DNA of 64,000 nt from Enterovibrio sp. JCM 19048. GTDB lineage: Bacteria > Pseudomonadota > Gammaproteobacteria > Enterobacterales > Vibrionaceae. Where the stretch lies: contig BAXE01000003.1 of NCBI GenBank assembly GCA_001310415.1, forward strand, positions 248,001 to 312,000. Reading direction: 5' to 3'. This document shows positions 22,012 through 30,729 of the stretch, piece by piece (within the stretch, counting starts at the first letter, position 1; the number at the start of each line of letters is the position of its first letter). The notes beneath the pieces are model-generated. The model did not search any database. It saw only the letters and a program-made list of their open reading frames with translations, and was not told the origin of the DNA. Position numbers and translations under genes: made by a program.

Positions 22012-22905
22012 CTAGATACGAATATTCTCTGCCAGGAAATCGACAAACTGGCGTACTTTTGGTGCCAGGTATTCACGGCGCGGGTAGACGGCATAGACCG
22101 GCAGTCGCATAGTCGGTTTCCAATCACGCATCAATACCTTCAGCTTTCCGGATTCAATCTCATCTGAAAGCAGGTAAGTGGCAATGTAAGAAATGCCTAC
22201 ACCGGATTTTGTTGCCTCCAACACAGCAGGTGCATTATTGATGCGGTAAGAACCGCGTACAGTGACCGACTGTTCGCTGCCATCGCGCTGAAAAGACCAT
22301 TGGTCATAGGTGCGCTGAACACTCTGATAGGTGACACAGTTGTGATCCCTAAGATCGGCAGGATGTTTGGGTTCACCGTGTTCGTTGATGTATTCCGGTG
22401 AAGCCACCAGCTTGAACTGACAATCCCCCAACTTTCTTGCCACCATGCCTTCCGGGGGCGATTCGTGAATTGCCAGCCAGCAATCAAAGCCGTCTTCAAG
22501 CAGATTAGGGCGATGGTCAAACAAATGTACTTCCAGTTCCAAAGCAGGGAACTTAGCCTGAAATGCAGAAAGCAGTTTGGTGATTTGTGCATTGCCAAAG
22601 GATTGGGCGATTCCCACTTTTAGTCTGCCGGACACTTCATTTCTAAATCCCGCCACCATAGCTTCAGCATCCATCATGGTCTGAACGATTTGTCTGCCAT
22701 ATTCAGCATATTGTATGCCCGCGTCCGTTAGGGCAACGGAACGGGTATTACGCTGTACAAGCTGCACACCCAAACGCTCTTCGAGATAACGAATCTGTTT
22801 GCTGACCTGAGATTTGGAAATACCGAGGAATTCTGCAGCACGGGTGAAATGCTGTTCATGGGCAACGGTGGCAAGCACAACCATTTGTTGAAGGTTATCT
22901 AACAT
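22012..22905 (-). CDS. LysR-family transcriptional regulator
   Basis: 298 residues from MLDNLQQMVVLATVAH. The N-terminal winged helix has the recognition pattern FTRAAEFLGISKSQVSKQIRYLE; a substrate-binding domain follows (LKVGIAQSFGNAQ, CWLAIHES). I start at ATG 22905 rather than at 22980, because the 25 extra residues do not belong to the family. A matS site at 22968-22980 lies just upstream. Target genes unknown; the neighbouring chromate transporter is divergent but over 500 bp away. Confidence 0.85.
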   Translation of the reverse strand: MLDNLQQMVVLATVAHEQHFTRAAEFLGISKSQVSKQIRYLEERLGVQLVQRNTRSVALTDAGIQYAEYGRQIVQTMMDAEAMVAGFRNEVSGRLKVGIAQSFGNAQITKLLSAFQAKFPALELEVHLFDHRPNLLEDGFDCWLAIHESPPEGMVARKLGDCQFKLVASPEYINEHGEPKHPADLRDHNCVTYQSVQRTYDQWSFQRDGSEQSVTVRGSYRINNAPAVLEATKSGVGISYIATYLLSDEIESGKLKVLMRDWKPTMRLPVYAVYPRREYLAPKVRQFVDFLAENIRI

Positions 22906-22967
22906 GTGGAATTTTCGCCATTTATAGGGAAGGCGATAGCGTATCACAGTCATTGCATAATCAAAGA

Positions 22968-22980
22968 GTGACGTTGTCAC
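22968..22980. other. matS site (MatP binding)
   Basis: GTGACGTTGTCAC, exact match to GTGACRNYGTCAC, in the space upstream of the LysR gene. Confidence 0.88.
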
Positions 22981-22986
22981 TAACTA

Positions 22987-23175
22987 TCAAAATATCTTCT
23001 CTTTGTGTCTTCGATACGTTTTCAGTCGGGCAGCGACTTTATTACTGAAGGCTGTTTGCTGTTCATGGGGTGTAAATCCAATGCGATCCGCGAAACTGCC
23101 CCCGTTACCAAATATCATCCGATAAATGTTTGATTGGAGAGGGGATAGATCATAAATGTGGTTCACTTTCACCAT
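22987..23175 (-). CDS. Possible small basic protein
   Basis: 62 residues (MVKVNHIYDLSPLQSNIY start, basic C terminus with ARLKTYRRHKEK). The composition is protein-like but the ribosome-binding site is weak and I recognise no family. It lies between the LysR gene and the chromate transporter. Confidence 0.35.
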   Translation of the reverse strand: MVKVNHIYDLSPLQSNIYRMIFGNGGSFADRIGFTPHEQQTAFSNKVAARLKTYRRHKEKIF

Positions 23176-23460
23176 GTATTGGTTTCACTATGGATTTCCG
23201 TTAAGAGATATAATCATTTAAATACAATGATATATGTGATTTGTTTTCTTGCGGAAACAATAGATTTGAAAGTTAGTGTGCACTTACATACAAATGTGGT
23301 TGAATTACAGATCTAGAGGATCATTTGAGATATGGCGACTCGGCGTATTAGGCCTTGCCCTGTAAATCGATAGGACTAATAACAGTGATTAATATGAATT
23401 GTTTTTATTGATGAGCGCGATAACCGTAGAATTGGCGAGACCAATGGAGGTGCTAGTTAA

Positions 23461-24607
23461 ATGGTTGAAGTTCTTTTTCGTTTCTTTGTTTTGGGCTGTA
23501 TGAGCTTCGGTGGGCCGGTTGCCATATCGGCTATTTCCAGCGAGAGTTTGTCGATAAGCGTAAATGGCTTGATGAAGAGAAGTTCTCCTCAGCGTTGAGT
23601 TTGTGCCAATTCCTGCCAGGGCCAGCAAGCAGCCAACTTGGCATGTTTATCGGTTTCCACCGCGCAGGGTATTTGGGGGCGATTGCAGCGTTTGTCGGGT
23701 TTACCTTTCCTTCGTTTGCTTTATTGACTGCTGCTGCTATCTACAGTGCCCAATTGGGCGATGCCAATTGGCTGACTTTGCTTATTGCCGCGGCGAAACT
23801 GCTGGCTGTGGTAGTGGTTGCTGATGCTATCTACACCATGGCGCGTAAGTTTATCAGTGACGTTGTCACGGCGGCGGTTTGTATTCTCTCCGCGGTTTGG
23901 ATCCTCTGGCAAACGGGGCTTGTAGCCCAGTTAATGCCGATTCTGGTGGCAGGGCTTTTGGGATGGTTGTTTATCCGCAAGCCAAAATCAGATGCGGTTG
24001 TGCAGAAACCAACGAGCCTGACACAAACGCTGGCACTGTTTGGGCTATTTGCTGCGCTTTTGGTACTGCCAGCGATGTTTAGTGCGCCGATTGCGAATCT
24101 GTTTAACCACTTCTATCAAGCTGGCAGCTTCGTATTCGGTGGCGGCCACGTTGTTCTGCCATTGCTTCAGCCCCTTATCGGTGACGATGTCTCGGGGAAT
24201 GTGCTGGTAGAGGGCTACGCCGCAGCGCAGCTTGTGCCGGGGCCAATGTTCACGATAGCCAGTTTCGTCGGCGCGTCTATGGATGGGGTACATCCGGTAG
24301 TCGGAAGCTGGTGGCGACTATTGCTATCTTCCTGCCTGGTGCTTTGCTTCTGTTTGCTGCGCTGCCAGTTTGGCAGGCGGTAATGAATCACCACAAATTT
24401 TCGGGTTCTGTCGTGCTGATCAACGCCGCAGTCGTTGGCTTGTTGGTAGCGGCTTTCTACCAGCCGGTTTGGATGTCTGCAGTACACAGCGTGTCAGATA
24501 TCCTAGCTGTGGTGGTTGGCTTTGCTATCCTGCGAAAATACAACCTTTCCGTATTCTGGTTGTTGGCGGGCATGCTGATGTATGTTGTCGGCAAAAGCAT
24601 TATCTAG
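23461..24607 (+). CDS. chrA: Chromate transporter (CHR family), two frameshifts
   Basis: Inner-membrane CHR-family exporter of the long, two-domain kind (about 382 residues). Each half carries the family block: SFGGPVAHIGYF and QFLPGPASSQ in the first, FVFGGGHVVLPLL and QLVPGPMFT in the second. One base is missing near 23521-23523 (the true reading is PVAHIGYFQREFVDKRKWL) and one near 24310-24313 (GSWLVATIAIFLPG). Start ATG 23461 is preceded by GGAGG at 23446-23450. By family it extrudes chromate, perhaps using sulfate or proton gradients. A matS site lies inside. Confidence 0.85.
23857..23869. other. matS site (MatP binding)
   Basis: GTGACGTTGTCAC, exact match to the consensus, inside the chromate transporter gene. 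Confidence 0.85.
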
Positions 24608-24772
24608 GCGTATCACATGTATCAATCTGCCTGCGATTGCAGGCCATTTTCATTACCTTTGGCGCACTATAACTTGACTTGGTGGGCAGTCTTTATTGAT
24701 TTGGCACGTGTTGACGGGGCGGGTATGTAGGGCAAGGCAGAGTGCCGTGTTGGGGTTAATAACATCTAAACG

Positions 24773-24800
24773 AAAAAGCGCACCTGACCCGATGCGCTTT
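24773..24800 (-). terminator. Terminator of the Gfo/Idh/MocA oxidoreductase gene
   Basis: Read on the minus strand, AAAGCGCA and TGCGCTTTTT pair around a 10-nt loop and end in a T run, just after the stop of the minus-strand gene. Confidence 0.75.
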
Positions 24801-24828
24801 ATAGAGAACCTCAATACAGTTTATGTAG

Positions 24829-25857
24829 CTAGAAAGCCCAACGTTCTGTTTTCCCAGCTGCAGAGGCATGTTGTGCCAGTTCCAGCGTATAGATACCTTT
24901 TACAGCGTCGTAGGCATCAATAGGCGGTGGCGTGCCGTGTTGAATAGCGCTTGCCAACTGAGCAAACAACTCTGCGTACGTACCATGCTCCAATTCAATT
25001 GCCTTATCAGTGACGTTGTCACCGATTTCCAGCTTGCCTTGGTGTGGTTGACGGCCAAATTCTGAATTGGTAACCGTGACAACGTCACGTAATTGCTGTT
25101 CCTGCACATCCAGACCACTGCAAGAGAAGGTCGCTTTGTCACCTTGAACCACAAAACGTGTTCCTGTCCCCGATCGGAATGGGCTGGATGTCAGCAGTAC
25201 TTCCTTATCGGGGTAGTGAAGTGTCACGTGGAAGTAATCTGTCGCGCTGGATTGCGGGCGCAAAGACGTGCATCGCGCTGTGACATGCTCAGGATCGCCA
25301 AACAGGGTTAAGGCTTGATCGACCAGATGAGAACCCAAATCGTACAAAATGCCCGTGCCTTCTCCCGGCAGTTCACGCCAGCGATTGCGTACTTCAGGGC
25401 GGAAGCGGTCGAAATGGGACTCAAATACCCGCACCTGACCCAGCTCTCCGGATTCAATCAGTGATTTCACCGTCAGGAAGTCACCATCCCAACGACGGTT
25501 CTGGTAAGGACAGAGAATTTTTCCTCGGGACTTGGCAAGTTGCATCAAATCGAGCCCCTGACCGCTGTTCACCACGAAAGGCTTTTCCAGCAGAACATGA
25601 CAATCAGCTTCCAGAGATTGTTTTGCCAAATCGTAATGGGTGTGGTTTGGCGTGGTGATCACAACGAGATCAAGGTCTGCATCGCGCAGCATTTCTTCGA
25701 TGTTGGAGTAGTAAGATGCTCCGGGCAGTTTTTCTGCCACTAAATCATGGTTGGAGGAAACCACGGCGACAACGTCAAAGTCGGGCAGTATAGAAAGAAA
25801 AGGGAGATGAAAGGTCTGCGCCGCAAACCCAAAGCCAACAATGCCAGTACGAATCAT
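24829..25857 (-). CDS. Gfo/Idh/MocA family oxidoreductase (YdgJ-like)
   Basis: 342-residue NAD(P)-dependent dehydrogenase. The N-terminal Rossmann fold shows GFGFAAQTFHLPF at residue 9 and the VLLEKPF block (about 88) with the conserved Lys. The C-terminal alpha/beta domain carries YDLGSHLVDQAL, whose Asp and His match the family's catalytic positions. The substrate is probably a sugar or inositol-like polyol, unknown. Monocistronic; contains two matS sites in its 3' half. Confidence 0.88.
   Translation of the reverse strand: MIRTGIVGFGFAAQTFHLPFLSILPDFDVVAVVSSNHDLVAEKLPGASYYSNIEEMLRDADLDLVVITTPNHTHYDLAKQSLEADCHVLLEKPFVVNSGQGLDLMQLAKSRGKILCPYQNRRWDGDFLTVKSLIESGELGQVRVFESHFDRFRPEVRNRWRELPGEGTGILYDLGSHLVDQALTLFGDPEHVTARCTSLRPQSSATDYFHVTLHYPDKEVLLTSSPFRSGTGTRFVVQGDKATFSCSGLDVQEQQLRDVVTVTNSEFGRQPHQGKLEIGDNVTDKAIELEHGTYAELFAQLASAIQHGTPPPIDAYDAVKGIYTLELAQHASAAGKTERWAF
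25010..25022. other. matS site (MatP binding)
   Basis: GTGACGTTGTCAC, exact consensus match, inside the oxidoreductase gene, 66 bp from the next site. Confidence 0.85.
25076..25088. other. matS site (MatP binding)
   Basis: GTGACAACGTCAC, exact consensus match (reverse complement of the commonest variant here), inside the oxidoreductase gene. Confidence 0.85.
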
Positions 25858-25966
25858 TTTCCGATCCTTGTTATGTGTCGTATTCGATAAATCTGTTGGT
25901 GATCATAGCATTTTAGCTGTCGGAAGGCTGGGGCGAATTGGCGCAAACTCTGGAAAGGATCTCATG

Positions 25967-25992
25967 AAAAATGCCCCCGGGTGAGGGCATTT
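25967..25992 (-). terminator. Terminator of the tonB-exbBD-hutBCD operon
   Basis: AAATGCCC and GGGCATTT pair around an 8-nt loop; the minus-strand 3' side continues into a short T run, immediately after hutD. Confidence 0.75.
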
Positions 25993-25999
25993 CAATGTG

Positions 26000-26764
26000 C
26001 TAGCCGACGACGACTGGGTGGTTATGAATAGGATGCGGAATGATTTGCACCGGCCAGCCATAAACCTCGTTGATCGTGGATGCTTTCAAGACGTCTTCAG
26101 GCGAGCCCTGCGCCGCTATTTTCCCGCCGTTAAGCATAATGATTTTGTCTGCGTATTGAGCAGCAAGATTTAAATCGTGGATCACGGCGATCACCGCAGA
26201 TCCCTCGGTGGCGAGCTGTTTCGCTAGCGCCAATGTCCTGTGCTGGTGGGCAATATCCAGTGCTGACGTTGGCTCGTCGAGCATCAGGATGGGTGGCACT
26301 GCCGATTTCGCCAGTTGGGTTAACACCCTAGCAAGATGTACGCGCTGCTTCTCTCCACCGGAAAGACTCGGATACAAACGATCAGCAAGATGCAACACAT
26401 CAGTTTGCGCCATTTTCTCCGACGCAATGGCACTGATCTCCCGTTGTGAGGCTGTCAGCGTTAATCCACCGAGTTCAACCACTTCACGCACGGTAAAAGC
26501 AAATGTCAGGGTGCTGGATTGTGGCAACACCCCCATAGATGCCGCGAGCTCTTGAGCTTTCCACTGGTTAGCGGGTTTGCCGAAATAGAACAGTTCAGCC
26601 TCTGTTGGCCATTCAAGGCTGAGAAGCTTCAACAGACTGCTTTTACCCGTTCCGTTGGGGCCAAGGATAATAGTCAGCTCTCCAGGCGCAAAACGGGCAG
26701 AAAAGTTACCCAACAGCACTTTGTCGCCCAGCTTCAGCGAAGCATTTCGAATTTCTAAACTCAT
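26000..26764 (-). CDS. hutD: Heme ABC transporter ATP-binding protein
   Basis: Energises heme import across the inner membrane with HutC and HutB. 254 residues with Walker A (GPNGTGKSS, about 36), ABC signature (LSGGEKQR), Walker B (ILMLDEPTSALD) and the switch His (VIHDLN). The N terminus overlaps the hutC stop by one base. It ends the minus-strand operon tonB-exbB-exbD-hutB-hutC-hutD, which is its best evidence for heme rather than another iron source. Confidence 0.93.
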   Translation of the reverse strand: MSLEIRNASLKLGDKVLLGNFSARFAPGELTIILGPNGTGKSSLLKLLSLEWPTEAELFYFGKPANQWKAQELAASMGVLPQSSTLTFAFTVREVVELGGLTLTASQREISAIASEKMAQTDVLHLADRLYPSLSGGEKQRVHLARVLTQLAKSAVPPILMLDEPTSALDIAHQHRTLALAKQLATEGSAVIAVIHDLNLAAQYADKIIMLNGGKIAAQGSPEDVLKASTINEVYGWPVQIIPHPIHNHPVVVG

Positions 26765-27807
26765 TACGCCAGTCGTCCTTTTTGTTTGATCAGCAACGCC
26801 AGAAAGAAAGGTGCGCCCAACGCGGCTGTGATAATCCCAACCGGTATTTCGAGCGGTGCGACGGCAGTGCGTGCAATCATGTCTGACGCCAGAAGGATTA
26901 GTGCGCCAAGCAACATAGATACTGGCATCAGGTTTCTGTGGTCGGGACCTATCAACATACGCCCGATATGGGGAACAACCAGGCCGATAAAACCAATCAT
27001 GCCGGAAAGGGCGACAGTCACGCCGACGCCTGCTGCGGTCAACAGGATCAGAACCCGTTTGAGCTGTTGAACATTAATTCCCATGTGACGCGCTTCGGCT
27101 TCACCCAGTAAAAGCGCATTGAGTGGTTTGGCATAACGCTGGAACAGAAAAGCCAACACAGCCAGAGAAGCGTAGGCAACAGCAATGGCATCCCAAGACG
27201 CACCGGCCAGTGATCCCATGCTCCAGAGTGATAAGTCACGCAGTGCCTGATCGTCAGCAAAGTAGTTGAGTAGCCCCATGCCAGCACCTGCAATCGCGCC
27301 AAGCGCAACACCGGCCAACAACATGATGGTGACTGAGGTTCCGTTGCTGCTTGTTCCCAGGTAATAGATGGCGTATGTCGCCAACGCGCCGCCAATAAAT
27401 GCGAATACGGGCACGGTACCAAATACCAGCAATGCTGTGTTTGAGATAACCCCACCAAACAGCACGATGGCAATCGCTGCGCCAAGAGATGCGCCAGCAG
27501 AAACACCAATGATTCCCGGATCAGCAAGGGGGTTTCTGAACAGACCCTGCATCACAGTGCCACACATCGCCAAAATGGCGCCGACGGCTATTGCCAGCAG
27601 TGTTCTTGGCAGGCGCACCTGCTGCACGATCACTGCGACGTAGTCAGGCAGATCGCTGTGCAGGTTGAACATCGCTTTAATACTGTCAGTAAAGCTGATC
27701 TCCATCGCGCCCAGTGACACTGAGCTGACTGCAGCAAGATAGAGTCCAAGTGAAGCAAGCAGAAGCAGAGCCTTAGCCGGAATACGGCGGATCATTACAT
27801 CGTTCAT
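26764..27807 (-). CDS. hutC: Heme ABC transporter permease
   Basis: 347-residue BtuC/FecCD-type permease with about ten membrane helices. Family blocks seen: RLPRTLLAIAVGAILA, GLFRNPLADPGIIGVSAGASLGAAIA near residue 90-115, and the C-terminal GFIGLVVPHIGRMLIG, the coupling helix facing the ATPase. It forms the channel for heme delivered by HutB. One-base overlap with hutD indicates coupled translation. Confidence 0.93.
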   Translation of the reverse strand: MNDVMIRRIPAKALLLLASLGLYLAAVSSVSLGAMEISFTDSIKAMFNLHSDLPDYVAVIVQQVRLPRTLLAIAVGAILAMCGTVMQGLFRNPLADPGIIGVSAGASLGAAIAIVLFGGVISNTALLVFGTVPVFAFIGGALATYAIYYLGTSSNGTSVTIMLLAGVALGAIAGAGMGLLNYFADDQALRDLSLWSMGSLAGASWDAIAVAYASLAVLAFLFQRYAKPLNALLLGEAEARHMGINVQQLKRVLILLTAAGVGVTVALSGMIGFIGLVVPHIGRMLIGPDHRNLMPVSMLLGALILLASDMIARTAVAPLEIPVGIITAALGAPFFLALLIKQKGRLA

Positions 27808-27817
27808 GTCGCGTCTA

Positions 27818-28668
27818 TCACTCTGTCGCGGTCAGTTTGGCATTGAGTTCGGTAGCAAGGTCGAGGCTTGCCAGCCCAAAGCCGCCCAAAATGGCGTAAC
27901 CGGAAATCCTGATCACATTGTTGTTTTTAAACGCTGGGGTAGCGGTCAGAAGGGGTTGTTGCTCAAGCATGCCACTCATACCACCTATCTGATCCAGTGT
28001 GCGGTTGGAGATCAGAATGTAATCCGGTTGCATCTCAACGATGGCTTCAACAGAGAGAGGCTTGTAGCTGGTGGTATGTTCTGCGGCCGGATTCACCCCT
28101 CCTGCGAGGGTAATCACCGTGTTGACTGTGGTGTTGTCGCCAGCAACGGTCAGTGGCCTGCCATCAGAAAGCATCATGAACATCACTTTCGGTTTGTCGT
28201 TTGGTTGTGCGCTTTGAAGCAATGCGATCTTTTCAGTGACGTCTTTTTTCAGCGCTTCACCTTTGTGCTGTTTCCCTGTGATGGCGGCAACCGCATCCAC
28301 GCGGGTCTGAAGTCTTCCAGCGAGTTTCCGGCAGGGAGCGCCGTGACCTCGACGCCTGCGGCTGAGAGAAGCTTCAAGGTAGAATCCGGCCCATTTCCGG
28401 TGAGCCGAGAAGGTGGGTTGGGTTTAAGGCCAATAAGCTTCAGCGGCCAGTTGTCGGTGATAACCCAGTACCGGTATATCCAATCCGTTGAGATAGTGAC
28501 GGCTGGTCAGGTCAACAGCGACCAACTGGTCTTGCGCATCCATCGCCATTAATAGCTCTGTCACGGTTGAACCGGCACTGATAATGCGTGCATCTGCTGC
28601 TGTAGAGAATGGCTGAATGCCGAAAGGGAAAGCGCCGCAGCAATAGTTAGCAGGTGTCTTGTTTTCAT
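27818..28668 (-). CDS. hutB: Heme periplasmic binding protein, four frameshifts
   Basis: Substrate-binding protein that hands heme to HutCD. Start ATG 28668, signal peptide MKTRHLLTIAAALSLSAFSHS. The intact C-terminal half carries the family blocks (SYKPLSVEAIVEMQPDYILIS). The first half needs four inserted bases to stay open: near 28605 (then TAADARIISAGSTVTE), 28445 (AEGLLALNPTHLL), 28391 (EMGPDSTLKLL) and 28307 (FRTRVDAVAAI). With these the protein is 284 residues and looks entirely normal. A real pseudogene is possible but the same error type pervades the window. Confidence 0.85.
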
Positions 28669-29081
28669 TCTTTTTCCATCACAATGTTGGTGGCAGTGAT
28701 TTGGTTGTTTTGTAAAAACGCCAGTACCTTGAGCATGTTTTCCACACTGGCTTGTTTGTCTGCAGCAATCACGACAGGCATTTTTGGATTCGCCTCTACC
28801 GCGTCGAGGAACTGCTTTTTGAAATCAGACCACTCCTCAATCGGTTCGCCCTGCAATGCCCAATAAGGGGCAGATGTCAGCACATTGATCGCCAACACGT
28901 CCCGATCTGGTGTTTCGAGTACCGCTTCGTCCTCAGTTTGTGGAATGGCAACATCCAACGTTTTGATTTGTACGTTTGCGGTTAAGAGCAAAAACACCAT
29001 CACGATGAAAATGATGTCCAGCAGTGGTGTAAGGTCAGGCGTAAAGCTGTTGCTGTCTGATTCTGGTTGAGAACGGATCAT
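28665..29081 (-). CDS. exbD: TonB-system biopolymer transport protein ExbD
   Basis: 138 residues. Single N-terminal membrane helix (about 18-38, LTPLLDIIFIVMVFLLL) containing the conserved Asp thought to carry protons, then a periplasmic domain. With ExbB it converts the proton gradient into TonB motion. ATG 29081 overlaps the exbB stop (ATGA); its 3' end overlaps the hutB start. Confidence 0.92.
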   Translation of the reverse strand: MIRSQPESDSNSFTPDLTPLLDIIFIVMVFLLLTANVQIKTLDVAIPQTEDEAVLETPDRDVLAINVLTSAPYWALQGEPIEEWSDFKKQFLDAVEANPKMPVVIAADKQASVENMLKVLAFLQNNQITATNIVMEKE

Positions 29082-29800
29082 GCGTTGCCTTCCGTCGCGG
29101 TGGGGATTTCGCCTGCATTGGCCGCACAGGCCGTTTGGCACGTTTTGGCGCAGCACTCAATACTCTCGTCAAAGGAAACACCTGCCAGGTGCAAGTTAAA
29201 GTGATTCAGCACATATTCAATTTTCGCCAGTGTGCGATCCGCCCACAGGCTAAATAGCTGTGATGAGGCAATGGCCGGAAGCGCAATCAACAAGCCCGCT
29301 GCGGTAGTAGACATCGCCAGCCCTAAACCGTCAGCCAGTTCTGATGGCGATATGCCACCCTGAGTTGCAGACAGCCCCTTAAACATTTCGATCAGGCCAA
29401 TCACGGTACCCAACAGGCCAATCAGTGGGCTCAGCACACCAATCACATTCAGAAGTTTCAGCCCGGCTGTGAACTGACGGCGTTTCTTTTGCAGCCAGAT
29501 ACTGACGGCTTCTTCACGCAAGGATTTCGTGAAGTGACGGTGATTGATCAGCATGACGATCCCACGGGAAAGCGTGCTGGTATCTTTGCTGTGCTTTTCT
29601 ACATAGTGGGCAAGCTGCGTTTCATCAGAAAGCGACAGTGAATAGATCTCCCGTTGTAGTTGTGCACTGTGGGTTTTGGTATTCAGCAAGGCAAACAGGC
29701 AGCGCTCTACAATAAGCATCAGCATGAGCGCTGATAACAGCGTAAGCGGCCAGGTCATGATCAAGTTGGGCGTGGATTGACGTGAAAAAGTGAAGATCAA
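29078..29800 (-). CDS. exbB: TonB-system biopolymer transport protein ExbB
   Basis: 240 residues of the MotA/TolQ/ExbB family with three membrane helices: about 15-35, 118-140 (GVLSPLIGLLGTVIGLIEMF) and 160-182 (GLGLAMSTTAAGLLIALPAIAS). Forms the pentameric stator around ExbD. It starts six bases after tonB. Confidence 0.92.
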   Translation of the reverse strand: MIFTFSRQSTPNLIMTWPLTLLSALMLMLIVERCLFALLNTKTHSAQLQREIYSLSLSDETQLAHYVEKHSKDTSTLSRGIVMLINHRHFTKSLREEAVSIWLQKKRRQFTAGLKLLNVIGVLSPLIGLLGTVIGLIEMFKGLSATQGGISPSELADGLGLAMSTTAAGLLIALPAIASSQLFSLWADRTLAKIEYVLNHFNLHLAGVSFDESIECCAKTCQTACAANAGEIPTATEGNA

Positions 29801-29806
29801 ACATGA

Positions 29807-30565
29807 TTAATCCAGATTAAAACGAACAGGAATTCTTACCCGGTGTGCCAGTGCAACACCGTTAACTGTGTGTTGATTAAATTGCCATTTCCTTACGGCC
29901 TTCAGGGCGGCGTCATCCAACAACTCATGCCCTGAACTCTGTAGGATGTTTTGCTGGGTTTGATTCCCATTTTCATCCAGCCAGACTTCCAGAAGTACCG
30001 TACCTTCCATACCGCGGCGTCTTGCCTTTCTCGGATAATTGGGTGGAGAAGGGCGCACTTTGAATGCAGGTTTATCCACCAAAACCGGTGAAGAAGCAGA
30101 TGTTGAAACCGGTTGGCTGTCTTCAGCCGGTTTGGCATCTTTTTCAGGGCGCTGATTAGGTTTCTTTTCGGCTTCCTTCTCCGGTTCTGGCTTGGCGACC
30201 TTCTTCTCGACTGGCTTTGGCTTCTCTTTCGGTGGTTTTGCTTTTTCCTCGCGTTTTTTCTTTTCGAACCTTTTCTTTTCAGGCTCAGCGACGCGCGGTT
30301 TTGGGGGCACAACGGGCGCCACATCGGCTGTTTCCTTCTTCACCTCAACAGGTGAGGGTTCCGGTGCCAGTGTTTCTTCTGGTTCCACTGACGGCTCAGG
30401 GGCTTTCTCCGGCTCGGCAGCCCGCGCAACAAACTGTATGGCTACCGTTTGGCCGCTGTTGGCGTCGTTGATGGCAAATTGTGGTGCTGGTGTCTGGGCG
30501 GAAATTGCCAGGCTATGTAGTGCGACAGATACCACGCCACAGGCGATATACCGTTGGGTGTTCAC
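29807..30565 (-). CDS. tonB: TonB energy-transducing protein
   Basis: 252 residues. I start at GTG 30565 because GCAGGAG sits just upstream and the N-terminal signal anchor (YIACGVVSVALHSLA) then begins at residue 5; a longer frame to 30784 is an artefact. Residues about 45-150 are rich in Pro, Glu and Lys, the periplasm-spanning part. The C-terminal TonB domain has YPRKARRRGMEGTVLLEVWLD and ends with a typical beta strand (VRIPVRFNLD). It is the first gene of the heme-uptake operon and faces hutW across a shared control region. Confidence 0.93.
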   Translation of the reverse strand: MNTQRYIACGVVSVALHSLAISAQTPAPQFAINDANSGQTVAIQFVARAAEPEKAPEPSVEPEETLAPEPSPVEVKKETADVAPVVPPKPRVAEPEKKRFEKKKREEKAKPPKEKPKPVEKKVAKPEPEKEAEKKPNQRPEKDAKPAEDSQPVSTSASSPVLVDKPAFKVRPSPPNYPRKARRRGMEGTVLLEVWLDENGNQTQQNILQSSGHELLDDAALKAVRKWQFNQHTVNGVALAHRVRIPVRFNLD

Positions 30566-30619
30566 ACTTTCTCCTGCTGGGTAAAACTGGGTAACAGGGT
30601 GCATTATGCACGAAATACA

Positions 30620-30638
30620 AATGAGATCAATTATCAGT
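30620..30638. promoter_or_regulatory. Fur-box-like site between tonB and hutW operons
   Basis: AATGAGATCAATTATCAGT matches 14 of 19 positions of the Fur consensus by my count. It sits in the 164-bp control region of two divergent heme-uptake operons, where iron-responsive control is expected. Confidence 0.6.
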
Positions 30639-30729
30639 TGCATTATCGTTTGTTTTGAATATGATTGAAAAATCTCGAAAACAGGGCGTCGTTTGCTCTG
30701 TTGTTTTTGATTAGAAGGTCGTTCAGGCG

